Positions 18,673-27,325 are shown, numbered from the stretch's first letter. The stretch is DNA of 64,000 nucleotides from CAZVYN01 sp964631125 (GCA_964631125.1 CAZVYN010000012.1:4754-68753), one strand, 5' to 3'. Numbers and translations: made by a program. The notes: generated by a model from the sequence alone, not told the origin.

Positions 18673-20007
18673 TCACTCTCCGAGGACCAATGGGGCGGTC
18701 TGTTCGCGCATCTTCCCGCTCGCCGGACGCCAGGTGGCGCGCACCAGATAGAGACCCTGGCCCGCACGATCGCCGGCCGCGTCGAGCCCGTCCCAGGCGG
18801 CGCGGAACTCGAGGCGTTGCGCCCCGACCTGCCATCGACGAAGACACGCGCCGCTCAGGTCGAAGAGTGAGATCTCCGCGGCGCCGAGTCCGGAAGGGTC
18901 GCGCAGCACGATCTCGTCTTCGCCGCGGACGAACGGCCGCGGGAGCGCGAGACCGGAGTCGCTCACGCGCGTGATGGTGCGCGCTTCGGAAGTTCTCGTG
19001 CGATTGCCGACGAAGTCCTCACCCCACACGGCGAGCTTGTTCGAACGATTCTCTTCCAGCGGAACCGTCGTCTCGAAGCGTTCCTGCGCATCGACGAGGA
19101 GGCGAACGTAGAGCGCGTCATTGAGCAGCACGGCGACGCCGTTGGCCCCGGGGGCGAAGCCGGAGATGCGGAGAGAGTCGCTCGTCGTTTCCGCCGGAAA
19201 CGGATCGAGCGTCGGGATGGTCTCAGGCCCGCTGCTGTCGAGCTTCACGACGACCGTCGCGTCGAGCCCGGCTCCGCAGCCCGAGTCGCGCGCCGTGATC
19301 CGCAGCAGCAGGCTGTCGCCGTCCGGCGCGCGCGCATCGGCCAGGACCGGAATGCGCCACCCGATCCGGAAGAGCGCGCAAGGGCCGGCCTCGCGTTGCA
19401 CGACACGAGCGTCGTCCGGCTCGAATTCGGGGGCGATGGCCCGAGCGTCGAGCTCGATCTGCAGGTCGAGAGTGTCACGACTGCACCATCTCGTGGCGAT
19501 ATAGAGCGAATCACCACCGCGGTAGCCGAAGATCGACGGGTTCTCGAGCTCGCTGGAGACCCAACGGGGTGGAGCGTTCGAAAGGCAGAGCCGCACGGCG
19601 ACGAAGGTGCTGTCCTCGCCGGAGGGGTTCACGGCGGTGACGAAGATCGCCAGCTCCGCGCCGTCGCGCGTGGTGGTGTCGAGCGGAACCTGGTGATGGA
19701 GCCGGTAGAGCACTGGGCCGAGTGTTTCGACGAACGCGCCGGCGGAGCTGCCGTCCAATTCGACGTAGTCGCCGGTCACGGTCAGCGAGTCCTCGCTCCA
19801 GCGAGTGTCGATGCGCACGGTGTCGCCGGCGCGGATCGGACGCGGAGAGCCGTCCGGCAGCGTGTCGAGGACGGTGGCCTCGAGCAGGACGGGACGCGCG
19901 AGTGCGTTCGATCCGGCCAGGGCGCAGGAAACCGCGACCGAGAGCACCCAGAGAAGAGGCCAGAGGCTGCGCGGGCGAGCGGACGATCCGGGATGGCGTG
20001 CGAACAG
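18673..20007 (-). CDS. Secreted protein with FlgD-like C-terminal sorting region
   Basis: An export signal (SLWPLLWVLSVAVSCALAG) is followed by Ig-like beta domains: TVRIDTRWSEDSLTVTGDYVE, DTLDLQIELDARAIAPEFEP and DSLRISGFAPGANGVAVLLND. The last ~85 residues, PSGLGAAEISLFDLSGACLRRW...AWDGLDAAGDRAGQGLYLVRA, are the FlgD-Ig type seen in type IX cargo. The first GTG (19947) falls inside the hydrophobic core. A CTG at 20007 with GAGGAGG 8 nt upstream supplies the basic start, so I use it; this gives 444 residues. It is followed by a PorV-like gene, and a promoter lies 44 nt upstream. Confidence 0.8.
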   Translation of the reverse strand: MFARHPGSSARPRSLWPLLWVLSVAVSCALAGSNALARPVLLEATVLDTLPDGSPRPIRAGDTVRIDTRWSEDSLTVTGDYVELDGSSAGAFVETLGPVLYRLHHQVPLDTTTRDGAELAIFVTAVNPSGEDSTFVAVRLCLSNAPPRWVSSELENPSIFGYRGGDSLYIATRWCSRDTLDLQIELDARAIAPEFEPDDARVVQREAGPCALFRIGWRIPVLADARAPDGDSLLLRITARDSGCGAGLDATVVVKLDSSGPETIPTLDPFPAETTSDSLRISGFAPGANGVAVLLNDALYVRLLVDAQERFETTVPLEENRSNKLAVWGEDFVGNRTRTSEARTITRVSDSGLALPRPFVRGEDEIVLRDPSGLGAAEISLFDLSGACLRRWQVGAQRLEFRAAWDGLDAAGDRAGQGLYLVRATWRPASGKMREQTAPLVLGE

Positions 20008-20050
20008 TCTGCGATCCTCCTCGTCGGCGTGCAGGCGCGCGGCCGGCCGG

Positions 20051-20080
20051 ACTATACGGAGCGCGATTCGACGGAGTCAA
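20051..20080 (-). promoter_or_regulatory. Sigma-70 promoter of the sorting-protein/PorV operon
   Basis: On the minus strand TTGACT (20080-20075), 18 nt, TATAGT (20056-20051). RNA would start near 20044, leaving about 37 nt before the CTG at 20007 with its GAGGAGG. This leader fits the CTG start better than GTG 19947. Confidence 0.75.
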
Positions 20081-20117
20081 ACCTGCGACCAGTCGCGCCC
20101 TGCTACAGTCCCGCGCC

Positions 20118-21281
20118 GTGGTTCTCGTGCAACCAGAGGTCGGCCCGAAGGGCCTCCGAATCGCGCAGTGGGGGTCCATCCGATGGTGGAACGCATGCGC
20201 GTGGTACCACGTCTCGCTCGCCGACGCGTTGGCGCGCCGAGGACACGGATCCTGGGTGTTGGCCCCGAGGCAGACGCCGACCTATCGCGAAGCCGCCGAG
20301 CGGGGAATCGCGGTGGTCGATCTCGGTGATCTCTCGGGCGAGAATCCCGCGAGTTGGTGGCGAGGCGCCCGCAGCCTCAGGCGGTTCCTCCGTCGAGAAC
20401 GGATCGACGCCATGAACGTGCACACCGGCGCTGGGCACGCGCTCTGTGCGTGGGTCTGTCATCGCGCCGGGATCCCCTTGGTGCGCACCCGCGGGGACAT
20501 CCGTGTGCCGCGCGCGGATCCCCTCCATCGATTCCTCTACGGTCGCGCGACCCAGCACCACTTGGCGGCCGCCGACTTCCTCGCAGACGAGGTCTATCCA
20601 CCGCTCGGGGTGCCGCGCGACCGCGTGACCGTGTTGCGCGGAGGGGTTGATCTCGGGCGCCTGGCCGCGATCGTCCGGGCCGATGCGCGCAAGACGGTGC
20701 GCGAACGCCTCGGCCTCGCTCCGGACGCGCCGCTCATCGGAATGGTCGCGCGTCTCTCTCCCGTGAAGGGACACGCCGATCTCATTCGGGCGATGGCCGC
20801 CTGGGGCGCCCTGCGAGGCGCGGTGCACTGCGTCATGGCGGGGCCCGACGCCCAGCTCTCCCGCGACGACCTGCGCACCGTCGCGCGCGCGGCCGGCTTG
20901 GCCGATCGCATCCACCTGGTCGGCCGCGTCGACGATCCATTCGTCTGGTCGGCCGCACTGGATGTCGCGGTGATCGCGTCCGTCGATTCCGAGGCGATCT
21001 GTCGCAGCGCGTTCGAGTACATGGGACTCGGAGTGCCGCTGGTCGCGACCGCGGTGCACGCCATCCGCGAAGTGGTGCAGCCGGGGACCGGACTCCTGGT
21101 CAGCCCGGAGTCGCCCGACGCACTGGCCGCGGCGATCGGCCGGCTACTCGACGAGCCCGCGCTGCGCCGGACGATCGGCGCCGCCGGACGGGCGCACGTC
21201 GTCGCCAACTACGGTCTCGACCGATTCGGACTCGACGCCGAGCGGATGTTCGCAGCGGTGATCGGCGGGGCGCGTCGATGA
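20118..21281 (+). CDS. Glycosyltransferase family 4
   Basis: This 387-residue cytoplasmic GT-B enzyme transfers sugar to a surface polysaccharide or LPS precursor. The acceptor half has LADALARRGHGSWVLAPR, NVHTGAGHALCAWVCHRAG and LVRTRGDIR. The donor half has LIGMVARLSPVKGHADLIRAM, CVMAGPDAQ, LADRIHLVGRVDD and the E-rich SEAICRSAFEYMGLGVPLVATAVHAIREVVQPGTGLLV. The GTG at 20118 is used; the frame continues upstream into the divergent promoter, so the true start is not certain. It ends in ATGA overlap with the family 2 gene. Confidence 0.85.
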   Translation: MVLVQPEVGPKGLRIAQWGSIRWWNACAWYHVSLADALARRGHGSWVLAPRQTPTYREAAERGIAVVDLGDLSGENPASWWRGARSLRRFLRRERIDAMNVHTGAGHALCAWVCHRAGIPLVRTRGDIRVPRADPLHRFLYGRATQHHLAAADFLADEVYPPLGVPRDRVTVLRGGVDLGRLAAIVRADARKTVRERLGLAPDAPLIGMVARLSPVKGHADLIRAMAAWGALRGAVHCVMAGPDAQLSRDDLRTVARAAGLADRIHLVGRVDDPFVWSAALDVAVIASVDSEAICRSAFEYMGLGVPLVATAVHAIREVVQPGTGLLVSPESPDALAAAIGRLLDEPALRRTIGAAGRAHVVANYGLDRFGLDAERMFAAVIGGARR

Positions 21282-22063
21282 ACGACGCGCCGATGAACGA
21301 CGCACCGCGACTGTCCGGCCTCGTCATCTGCCGCGACGAGATCGCGAACATCGAACGTTGCCTCGGATCCCTCGCCCTGTGCGATGAGGTCGTCGTCGTC
21401 GACTCGGGCAGCACCGACGGGACCGCGGAGGCGGCGCGGCGGTACACCTCGCGTGTCTACGTCGAACCCTGGCGCGGATACGCGGGGCAGAAGGAGTTCG
21501 CGCTCGCGCTCTGCCGCGGTCGTTGGGTGCTGTGGCTCGATGCCGACGAGGCGTTGACCCCCCAACTCGCTCGATCGGTGGAAGAGGCGGTCGCTGAGGG
21601 AGCGGCCGCTCCGGCGGCGGCCTACTCGATGATCCGACGCGTGCACTACCTCGGTCGGTGGATCCGATTCGGCGCCTTCGGTCGAGATCGCGTGGTGCGA
21701 CTCTTCCGGCGCGGGCAGGCGCGGTTCAGCGATCACGCCGTGCACGAGGGTTTGATCGTCGATGGACCGATCGGCCGACTCGAAGGGATCCTCGAGCACT
21801 ACAGCTATCGAGATCTGGCTCACCACCGCGCGAAGATCGATGTCATGACCTCACTCTGGGCCGACGACGCGTGGAAGCGCGGCCGTCGCGCAGCGGCCTG
21901 GGATCCGTTCTTCCGTCCGCTCGCGCGTTGGTTCAGGATCCTCGTCCTCCAAGGTGGATTCCTCGACGGATGGCGAGGCTGGGTGATCGCGGCCATGGCC
22001 GCGCGCTACGTCCGCTCGAAGTACCGGAAGCTGAGAGCAAAGGGAACGAAGGGAGCGAGATGA
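21278..22063 (+). CDS. Glycosyltransferase family 2 (WaaE/KdtX-like)
   Basis: This GT-A enzyme resembles LPS-core beta-glucosyltransferases. Motifs are LVICRDEIANIERCLGSL, VVVDSGSTDGTAEAA, WLDADEALTPQLA (metal DxD) and HYLGRWIRFG...VRLFRRGQARFSDHAVHEGL. The C-terminus has a membrane-binding helix (FFRPLARWFRILVLQGGFLDG) typical of the group. The first ten residues are a duplication of MNDAP encoded by a 15-bp tandem copy, so translation could begin at 21278 or 21293. It is coupled to the GT4 gene. The two transferases probably act in one polysaccharide pathway. Confidence 0.85.
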   Translation: MNDAPMNDAPRLSGLVICRDEIANIERCLGSLALCDEVVVVDSGSTDGTAEAARRYTSRVYVEPWRGYAGQKEFALALCRGRWVLWLDADEALTPQLARSVEEAVAEGAAAPAAAYSMIRRVHYLGRWIRFGAFGRDRVVRLFRRGQARFSDHAVHEGLIVDGPIGRLEGILEHYSYRDLAHHRAKIDVMTSLWADDAWKRGRRAAAWDPFFRPLARWFRILVLQGGFLDGWRGWVIAAMAARYVRSKYRKLRAKGTKGAR

Positions 22064-22458
22064 GTTCAGATGCGCCATCGGAGAATGTCCCCGTCACCCC
22101 CGCGCCGGTTGCGCCCCCCGCCGAGGAGGCGCGCACGGAGATCACGATCGACGACTTCGCACGGGTCGAGTTGCGCGTCGCCCTGATTCTCTCGGCGGAG
22201 GCGCATCCCTCGGCCGATCGTCTGCTGAAGTTGAAGGTCGACGCGGGCGGAGAGGAACGCCAGATCATCGCCGGCATCGCCGCGCACTATCGTCCCGAAG
22301 AACTCGTCGGTCGGCGCATCGTGATCGTCGCGAATCTGAAGCCGGCCAAGTTGCGCGGCGAACTCTCCCAGGGGATGTTGCTCGCGGCCGACGGCGGCGG
22401 GTTCGTCTCGCTCCTCAGTCCCGATCGAGAAGTTCCGCCGGGGAGTCGGGTGCGTTGA
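22060..22458 (+). CDS. tRNA-binding (OB-fold) domain protein, MetRS C-terminal-like
   Basis: This 132-residue protein has a flexible acidic/proline N-terminus (about 1-35) and then the EMAP-II/Trbp111 fold. Its landmarks are ITIDDFARVELRVALILSAE, HPSADRLLKLKVDAGG, RQIIAGIAAHYRPEEL and NLKPAKLRGELSQGMLLAA. The same domain closes many methionyl-tRNA synthetases, where it increases tRNA binding; here it is free-standing, and the MetRS gene is not in the window. It overlaps the GT2 stop by 4 bp, and its last 44 bp overlap the 3' end of alr on the other strand. Confidence 0.88.
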   Translation: MSSDAPSENVPVTPAPVAPPAEEARTEITIDDFARVELRVALILSAEAHPSADRLLKLKVDAGGEERQIIAGIAAHYRPEELVGRRIVIVANLKPAKLRGELSQGMLLAADGGGFVSLLSPDREVPPGSRVR

Positions 22459-23605
22459 CGACGAGTCGCGGGAGCGCGGGCGAGAGCCGACTCACGATCT
22501 CATAGGGAATCGTCTGCGCCAGTTGCGCCAGCCGCTCGGCCGACACCTCATCGTCCCCTTGCCTTCCCAAGAGGACCACTTCGTCCTCCAGGGCCGCGTC
22601 CGGGATGTCGGTCACATCCACCAGGGTGATGTTCATGCAGACCCGGCCCAGGACCGGCGCACGGCGTCCCCGGACCAGCACGTGGCCGAGCGAAGAGAGC
22701 CCCCGGTCGTAGCCGTCGGCGTAGCCGATCGGAAGAACCGCCAGCCGCGTGCGATGACTGGTTCGCACGGTACAGCCATACCCGACGAAGGCGCCCGCCT
22801 CGATCCACTTCAGTTGCGAGACGCGCGTCTTCCACGTCAGCACCGGACGGAGTTCGACGCCGGGTCCGGACGCCGTCCGCAAGCTCGCGCGTGTCTCTCG
22901 GGAGGGCCAGAGTCCGTAGGCGCCCAGGCCGAGCCGAACCAGATCGAACTGTGTTTCCGGCAGCGTGAGGAGCGCGGCCGTGCAAGCGGTGTGACGGAGG
23001 AGATCGGTGAAACCGGCCGACTCCACTTGGGCCGCCAGCGCAACGTAGCGCGCGAGTTGGCCGCGCGCGTAGCTCGAGTCGGTCGTGTCCTCGATATTGG
23101 CGAAGTGAGTCGAGAGGCCGGCGAGAGTGAGACCCTCCGCCCGCGCGAACCGGGTCAGGTATACGTCGAGATCTTCGGGAGGGATCCCCTGCCGGTTCGT
23201 GCCGGTCTCCAACTTGAGATGACAACGGACGCGGACGCCCTGTTCGGATCCGAGTCGATCGAGCGACTCCACCGTTTCGAGATCGAAGACCGTCGGTTCC
23301 AACCGGTGCGTGAGGAGACGCGACAGATTCCGATTCGCGACGTACCCCATGATGAGCACGGGGCGTGTCCATCCGTGGGACCTCGCGGCAATTCCTTCCT
23401 CCAGCGCATGCACCCCGAGCCAGTCAGCACCGGCCGACTCGGCGAGCGCCGAGATCGACGCGAGGCCATGTCCGTAGGCGTTCGCCTTCACCACCAAGAG
23501 CAAGCGCGTGTTCGACGCGAGACGGGCGCGGAACAGGCCCATGTTGTGCCGAAAGGCGTCGGCGTCGATCTCGATCCAGGAGAGCCAAGCGGCGCGCGGG
23601 TCCAT
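22415..23605 (-). CDS. alr: Alanine racemase
   Basis: It converts L- to D-alanine for peptidoglycan, with PLP. K40 lies in VVKANAYGHG, and the catalytic tyrosine in the segment FVGYGCTVRTSHRTRLAVLPIGYADGY. HLKLETGTNRQG and LSTHFANIEDT are further family motifs. The 396-residue length is normal. The ATG at 23605 begins just before WLSWIEIDADAFRHN; the longer frame to 24028 runs through an opposite-strand gene and has poor codons. It faces the tRNA-binding gene and overlaps it by 44 bp at the 3' end, with no space for a terminator between them. Confidence 0.96.
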   Translation of the reverse strand: MDPRAAWLSWIEIDADAFRHNMGLFRARLASNTRLLLVVKANAYGHGLASISALAESAGADWLGVHALEEGIAARSHGWTRPVLIMGYVANRNLSRLLTHRLEPTVFDLETVESLDRLGSEQGVRVRCHLKLETGTNRQGIPPEDLDVYLTRFARAEGLTLAGLSTHFANIEDTTDSSYARGQLARYVALAAQVESAGFTDLLRHTACTAALLTLPETQFDLVRLGLGAYGLWPSRETRASLRTASGPGVELRPVLTWKTRVSQLKWIEAGAFVGYGCTVRTSHRTRLAVLPIGYADGYDRGLSSLGHVLVRGRRAPVLGRVCMNITLVDVTDIPDAALEDEVVLLGRQGDDEVSAERLAQLAQTIPYEIVSRLSPALPRLVVNAPDSPAELLDRD

Positions 23606-23691
23606 GGGCGCGGACTCTACCAGGGCGTCTCGAGTCTCGCATCGAGCACCGCGCCCGGGTTCGGCTAAGGTACGACCGCCAGGAGGGAACG

Positions 23692-24078
23692 ATGGGATCC
23701 ATGTCCGTACCCGAGTCGGTCGCGATCGTCGGCGCCAGTTCCGATCGTGCGCGATTCGCCAACAAGGCGCTCCGCGTCTACCGCGAGCTGGGCGCCCGCG
23801 TCTTCCCGATCCATCCAACCGAAACGAAGATCGAAGGGATCGAAGCGTTCCGCTCTCTGCGGGATCTCCCGGCGCCGGTCGACCTGGTGCTCCTCTACGT
23901 CCGTCCCGAGATCGGCTTGGGTGTGCTCGAGGATGCGGCCGCCTCCGGCTCGTGTCGCGTCTTCCTGAATCCGGGGACCGAGAGTGACGCGATCGACGCC
24001 GCGATCGCGCGGCTCGGTCTCGAAGCACGAAGCGGCTGCGCCATCGTCGCGGTCGGGAAGAGCCCGGCCGACTATTGA
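23692..24078 (+). CDS. CoA-binding protein, YccU family
   Basis: This 128-residue Rossmann-fold protein is like YccU and the N-terminal domain of succinyl-CoA ligase alpha. It has VAIVGASSDRARFANKALRVYRELG, VFPIHPTETKIEG, DLVLLYVRPEIGLGVLEDAA and FLNPGTESDAIDAAIAR. The segment EARSGCAIVAVGK replaces the usual 'NCPKI' tail. AGGAGG stands 8 nt before the ATG. These proteins bind CoA in vitro but their physiological role is unknown. It is followed by a lipoprotein gene 10 bp downstream. Confidence 0.85.
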   Translation: MGSMSVPESVAIVGASSDRARFANKALRVYRELGARVFPIHPTETKIEGIEAFRSLRDLPAPVDLVLLYVRPEIGLGVLEDAAASGSCRVFLNPGTESDAIDAAIARLGLEARSGCAIVAVGKSPADY

Positions 24079-24088
24079 TCTCTCATCG

Positions 24089-24904
24089 ATGAGGCTCGAC
24101 GTCGCGGGCGCCGTTCTCGTCGCGTTCCTGCTCGCGCTTGCCCTGTCCGGCTGTGCCACGACCCGACCGTCGCTGACCCCCGTTTCGCCATCCGAACTGC
24201 CGGACGCGTGGTTGCGTGAACTGCGCGCCCTGCCACGGCCGGGACCGTTCCGCGCCGATTTTCGTGCGCGGGTCGATGACGGGACTCGACCGCCCTTCAC
24301 ACTCTCCGGTTCGATCCAGTCGATCCTGCCCGACACCCTGCGCCTGGAAGCGCAAGGCGGCATCAACACTCCGGTGTTGGCGTTGCGAGCGCGCGCCGAC
24401 TCCTGCCAATTGCTCCTCCACCGTGAGGCGGCCTATTGGGACGCGCCGCGGACCCCGATCGACTGGCAGCGTGGCGGGCCCTCGGCGTTGGCGCGCGGGC
24501 TGTCCTGGGCTCTCGCGCCGCAGGAAATTCTGGAGCACTTCCTTCCCGACAATGCGGGCGAGATGGCCTCGAGACGATGGGTCGTCTCGGGTCGACTCGA
24601 TGCGGGCGAGGGACCGGGGGGTCGGGTTCGTTGCGAGGTCGACCCCAAGGGACGGCGGATCCGTCGGGTCACCCTCGACGCCGGGGTCGAAGGGACGCTC
24701 GATCTGTGGCTCGACGGCTACACCGAGCTGGCCGGGGGCTGGACCCCCACTCGGCTCGATCTCCGCTTCGGGGCGGGCGTCGCCCGCGTGCAAATGGAGA
24801 TTCTCCAGGTCCGATCGCTCGCTCCCGACGAGCTCGGCTCCCTCGAACTCTTGCATCCCCCGCGCTGGTCGCGCGTGGCGCCGGGGGCTCGGCTCTTTCG
24901 CTGA
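24089..24904 (+). CDS. Lipoprotein, LolA/LolB-like fold suspected
   Basis: The ATG opens a lipoprotein signal with lipobox LSGC at its end (LALALSGCATTRP). The 271-residue mature part is beta-rich: FRARVDDGTRPPFTLSGSIQ, TLRLEAQGGINTPVLALRARADSCQLLLH, RRIRRVTLDAGVEGTLDLWLDGY. This arrangement of long antiparallel strands resembles the LolB/DUF4292 unclosed barrel, which binds lipoproteins, but the match is by eye only. It is 10 bp downstream of the CoA-binding gene. The stop is followed by the etf promoter. Confidence 0.6.
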   Translation: MRLDVAGAVLVAFLLALALSGCATTRPSLTPVSPSELPDAWLRELRALPRPGPFRADFRARVDDGTRPPFTLSGSIQSILPDTLRLEAQGGINTPVLALRARADSCQLLLHREAAYWDAPRTPIDWQRGGPSALARGLSWALAPQEILEHFLPDNAGEMASRRWVVSGRLDAGEGPGGRVRCEVDPKGRRIRRVTLDAGVEGTLDLWLDGYTELAGGWTPTRLDLRFGAGVARVQMEILQVRSLAPDELGSLELLHPPRWSRVAPGARLFR

Positions 24905-24927
24905 GCGGGCCGCTTCCGGGAAAGCAG

Positions 24928-24956
24928 TTGCCGCTCCCCGACCAACTTGGTAGATT
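24928..24956 (+). promoter_or_regulatory. Sigma-70 promoter for etfBA
   Basis: TTGCCG, 17 nt and TAGATT, starting 23 nt after the lipoprotein stop. It would give a leader of about 70 nt before the TTG start of etfB. Confidence 0.6.
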
Positions 24957-25035
24957 CCCGCGTCGTCTTACCCGCGACCCCCTTCGCGCGCGTGGAGGTG
25001 GGACGGGTTTTTTTCTGTTCGGCGGGAGGCGCCTC

Positions 25036-25824
25036 TTGCGAATCGCGGTCCTCATCAAGCAGGTGCCGAGCTCCGAAGCGCGGATCCGGATCACGGCCGA
25101 CGGACGTGGAATCGAGCCCGGGGACGTCGAGTTTGTGGTCAATCCGTATGACGAATACGCGATGGAGGCGGCGCTCCAGCTCAAGGACAAGTTCGGCGCC
25201 GAAGTCGTGACCGTGTCCCTGGGTCCCCCGCGGATCCACGAGGCGCTACGAACGAGCCTCGCCCTCGGCGCGGATCGCGCCGTGGCGCTCGACGACCCGG
25301 CGCTCTTTGGGGCAGACGCCGGTGGGGTGGCGCGGATGCTCGCCGCGGCGGTCCGCAAGCTCGAGGCCGATCTCGTCCTCTGCGGAAAGCTCTCCATCGA
25401 CGAGGAGAATTCGTCGGTCGGCGTGCAGGTGGCCGAACTGCTCGGCTGGCCCCACGTTTCGGTCGTCTCGAAACTCGAATTCGCCGACGAGCGCCACGCG
25501 CGAGTCGAGCGTGAGATCGAGGGAGGCGTGGAGCAGATCGACGTCGACTGTCCCGCGGTGCTCACGGCGAACAAAGGCCTGAACGAACCGCGTTACCCGT
25601 CGCTCAAGGGCATCATGATGGCCAAGAAGAAGCCGCTGGAGAGCTGGGATGCGGCGGCGCTGGGGCTGGATGCGAGCGCGGTCGGAGCGGCCGCGGCGCG
25701 TGTGCGCATCGTCGCGCTCGAACCGCCGCCCCCGCGACCGGCGGGCCAACTGGTAACCGGCGATGCGAAAGAGATGGTCACGAAGGTCGTGGCCGCGCTG
25801 AAGAACGATCGAAAGCTGATCTGA
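25036..25824 (+). CDS. etfB: Electron transfer flavoprotein, beta subunit
   Basis: The subunit binds AMP and, with EtfA, passes electrons from acyl-CoA dehydrogenases to the quinone pool. The 262-residue protein begins at a TTG preceded by GGGAGG: IAVLIKQVPSSEARIRIT. Family marks are VVNPYDEYAMEAALQLKD, AVALDD, KLSIDEENSSVGVQVAELLGWPHVS and GLNEPRYPSLKGIMMAKKKP (the conserved EtfB signature). It is 14 bp before etfA. No acyl-CoA dehydrogenase or ETF-quinone oxidoreductase is visible here. Confidence 0.95.
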   Translation: MRIAVLIKQVPSSEARIRITADGRGIEPGDVEFVVNPYDEYAMEAALQLKDKFGAEVVTVSLGPPRIHEALRTSLALGADRAVALDDPALFGADAGGVARMLAAAVRKLEADLVLCGKLSIDEENSSVGVQVAELLGWPHVSVVSKLEFADERHARVEREIEGGVEQIDVDCPAVLTANKGLNEPRYPSLKGIMMAKKKPLESWDAAALGLDASAVGAAAARVRIVALEPPPPRPAGQLVTGDAKEMVTKVVAALKNDRKLI

Positions 25825-25838
25825 GCGGAGGCCGAGCG

Positions 25839-26825
25839 ATGAGCAATCAGCGGACGATCCTGGTCTTCGCCGAACAGCGGGACGGAAAGCTCAAGCGCTC
25901 CGTGCTGGAGTGTCTGGCCTTGGCGCGCGAACTAGCCGGGAGCGGCGGCGGCTCCATTCACGCTGTGCTCCTCGGTGCAGGCGTCGCCTCGCTCGCGGGC
26001 GAGTTGAAGGAACATGGCGCCTCGCGTATCCATCTCGCCGACAGCGAAACCTTCCGCCTGCCCACGAACGAGACCTATGTCGCTGCGTTGGCTGCGGTCT
26101 GCGCGGAGAGCGGGTCCCCCTTGGTTCTCTTCCCCGCCAGCGCGATGGGGCGCGATCTCGCTCCTCGTCTGGCGGCGCGGATCGACGCGGCGTTCGTCGC
26201 GGAGTGTCTCTCCCTCTCGACCCGCGCGGAGGGGTACACGGCGAAGAAATCGATGCTCGGCGGCAAGGTCTTCGCCACGCTCGATATCTCGGGCGCCGGA
26301 CCGGTCGTCGTGACGATGAAGCCGGGCGCGCATGCGGCGAGCCCCGCCCCGGCGGCCGGCGAAGTCGCGGCTCTCTCGCCGGTGGCCGTCGACGCGAGAG
26401 CCCGGATCGTCGGGCTCGCGGCGGGCGGCGGGGACGGAGTCGATCTACAGGAGGCGGATGTCGTCGTTTCCGGTGGGCGAGGTCTGAAGGGGCCGGAGAA
26501 TTTCCATCTGGTCGAATCGCTCGCCAAGGCCATCGGCGGCGCAGTCGGCGCAAGTCGCGCGATCGTCGACGCCGGCTGGGTGGCCCATCATCATCAGGTC
26601 GGGCAGACCGGTGTGACCGTCAATCCCAAGCTCTACATTGCCTGTGGGATCAGCGGCGCGATCCAACACCTCGCCGGTATGCGCGGCTCGGGCTGCATCG
26701 TCGCGATCAACAAGGATCCCGAAGCCCCGATCTTCAAGGTCGCCGACTACGGACTAGTGGGAGATGCGTTCGAAATCCTGCCGCTCCTGACCGAAGAGAT
26801 CCGACGCGTGCGGGAAGCGTCGTAG
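25839..26825 (+). CDS. etfA: Electron transfer flavoprotein, alpha subunit
   Basis: It carries the FAD of the ETF heterodimer. The C-terminal FAD domain is intact: VVSGGRGLKGPENFHLVESLAKAIGGAVGASRAIVDAGWV, then QVGQTGVTVNPKLYIACGISGAIQHLAGM and INKDPEAPIFKVADYGLVGD. The N-terminal domain (1-~190) has ILVFAEQRDGKLKRSVLE and the KKSMLGGKV segment. At 328 residues it has the usual length. A GGAGG-type site precedes the ATG. It is in an operon with etfB and leads into the thioesterase with no gap. Confidence 0.96.
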   Translation: MSNQRTILVFAEQRDGKLKRSVLECLALARELAGSGGGSIHAVLLGAGVASLAGELKEHGASRIHLADSETFRLPTNETYVAALAAVCAESGSPLVLFPASAMGRDLAPRLAARIDAAFVAECLSLSTRAEGYTAKKSMLGGKVFATLDISGAGPVVVTMKPGAHAASPAPAAGEVAALSPVAVDARARIVGLAAGGGDGVDLQEADVVVSGGRGLKGPENFHLVESLAKAIGGAVGASRAIVDAGWVAHHHQVGQTGVTVNPKLYIACGISGAIQHLAGMRGSGCIVAINKDPEAPIFKVADYGLVGDAFEILPLLTEEIRRVREAS

Positions 26826-26827
26826 CC

Positions 26828-27325
26828 GTGGAGCCGAGACCGGTGGGTGACTCTCGCGTCGAGATGGTGGAGCTGGTGCTCCCCAACGACGCCAATCTGC
26901 TCGGGAACGTGCTCGGTGGAAAGGTCATGCACCTCGTCGACATCGCGGCCGCCATCGCCGCGCATCGCCATTGTCGTCGCCAGGTGGTGACCGCCTCGAT
27001 GGATCGGATCGACTTCCTCCACCCGGTCAAGGTCGGCGACGTGATGATCCTCGACGCGTCCGTCAACTACGTCGGACGGACCAGCATGGAAGTCGGCGTC
27101 AAGGTGCACTCGGAGAATCTGACGACGGGCGTTCGTCTGCACACCGCAACCGCCTACACGACGTTCGTCGCCATCGACGAAGAAGGGAAGAAGGTCGCGG
27201 CGCCGCCGTTGCTCCTCACCACCGACGAGGATCACCGGCGATTCCGCGAGGGCGAGGCGCGAAGGGCTCAGCGGTTGGCGGAGCTGCAGGAACGGCGCGC
27301 GCGCGCGGAGGCAGAGTCGGCCTGA
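26828..27325 (+). CDS. Acyl-CoA thioesterase, hotdog fold (YciA/ACOT-like)
   Basis: This 165-residue single-hotdog protein hydrolyses acyl-CoA thioesters. Family motifs are LPNDANLLGNVLGGKVMHLVDIAAAIAAHRH, VTASMDRIDFLHPVKVGDV, ASVNYVGRTSMEVGVKV and TATAYTTFVAIDEEGK. The aspartate in LVDIA is the expected catalytic residue. The C-terminal ~25 residues are a highly charged helix. Three possible starts (26828, 26843, 26864) exist; I use the first because it lies 2 bp after etfA and would be coupled. Linked to etfBA, it fits a fatty-acid breakdown context. Confidence 0.85.
   Translation: MEPRPVGDSRVEMVELVLPNDANLLGNVLGGKVMHLVDIAAAIAAHRHCRRQVVTASMDRIDFLHPVKVGDVMILDASVNYVGRTSMEVGVKVHSENLTTGVRLHTATAYTTFVAIDEEGKKVAAPPLLLTTDEDHRRFREGEARRAQRLAELQERRARAEAESA

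Noticed and set aside
22415..24028. 537-codon version of alr starting at 24028
   Set aside because: The additional part lies antisense to a well-supported CoA-binding gene and is arginine-rich noise; Alr homologues start near 23605.
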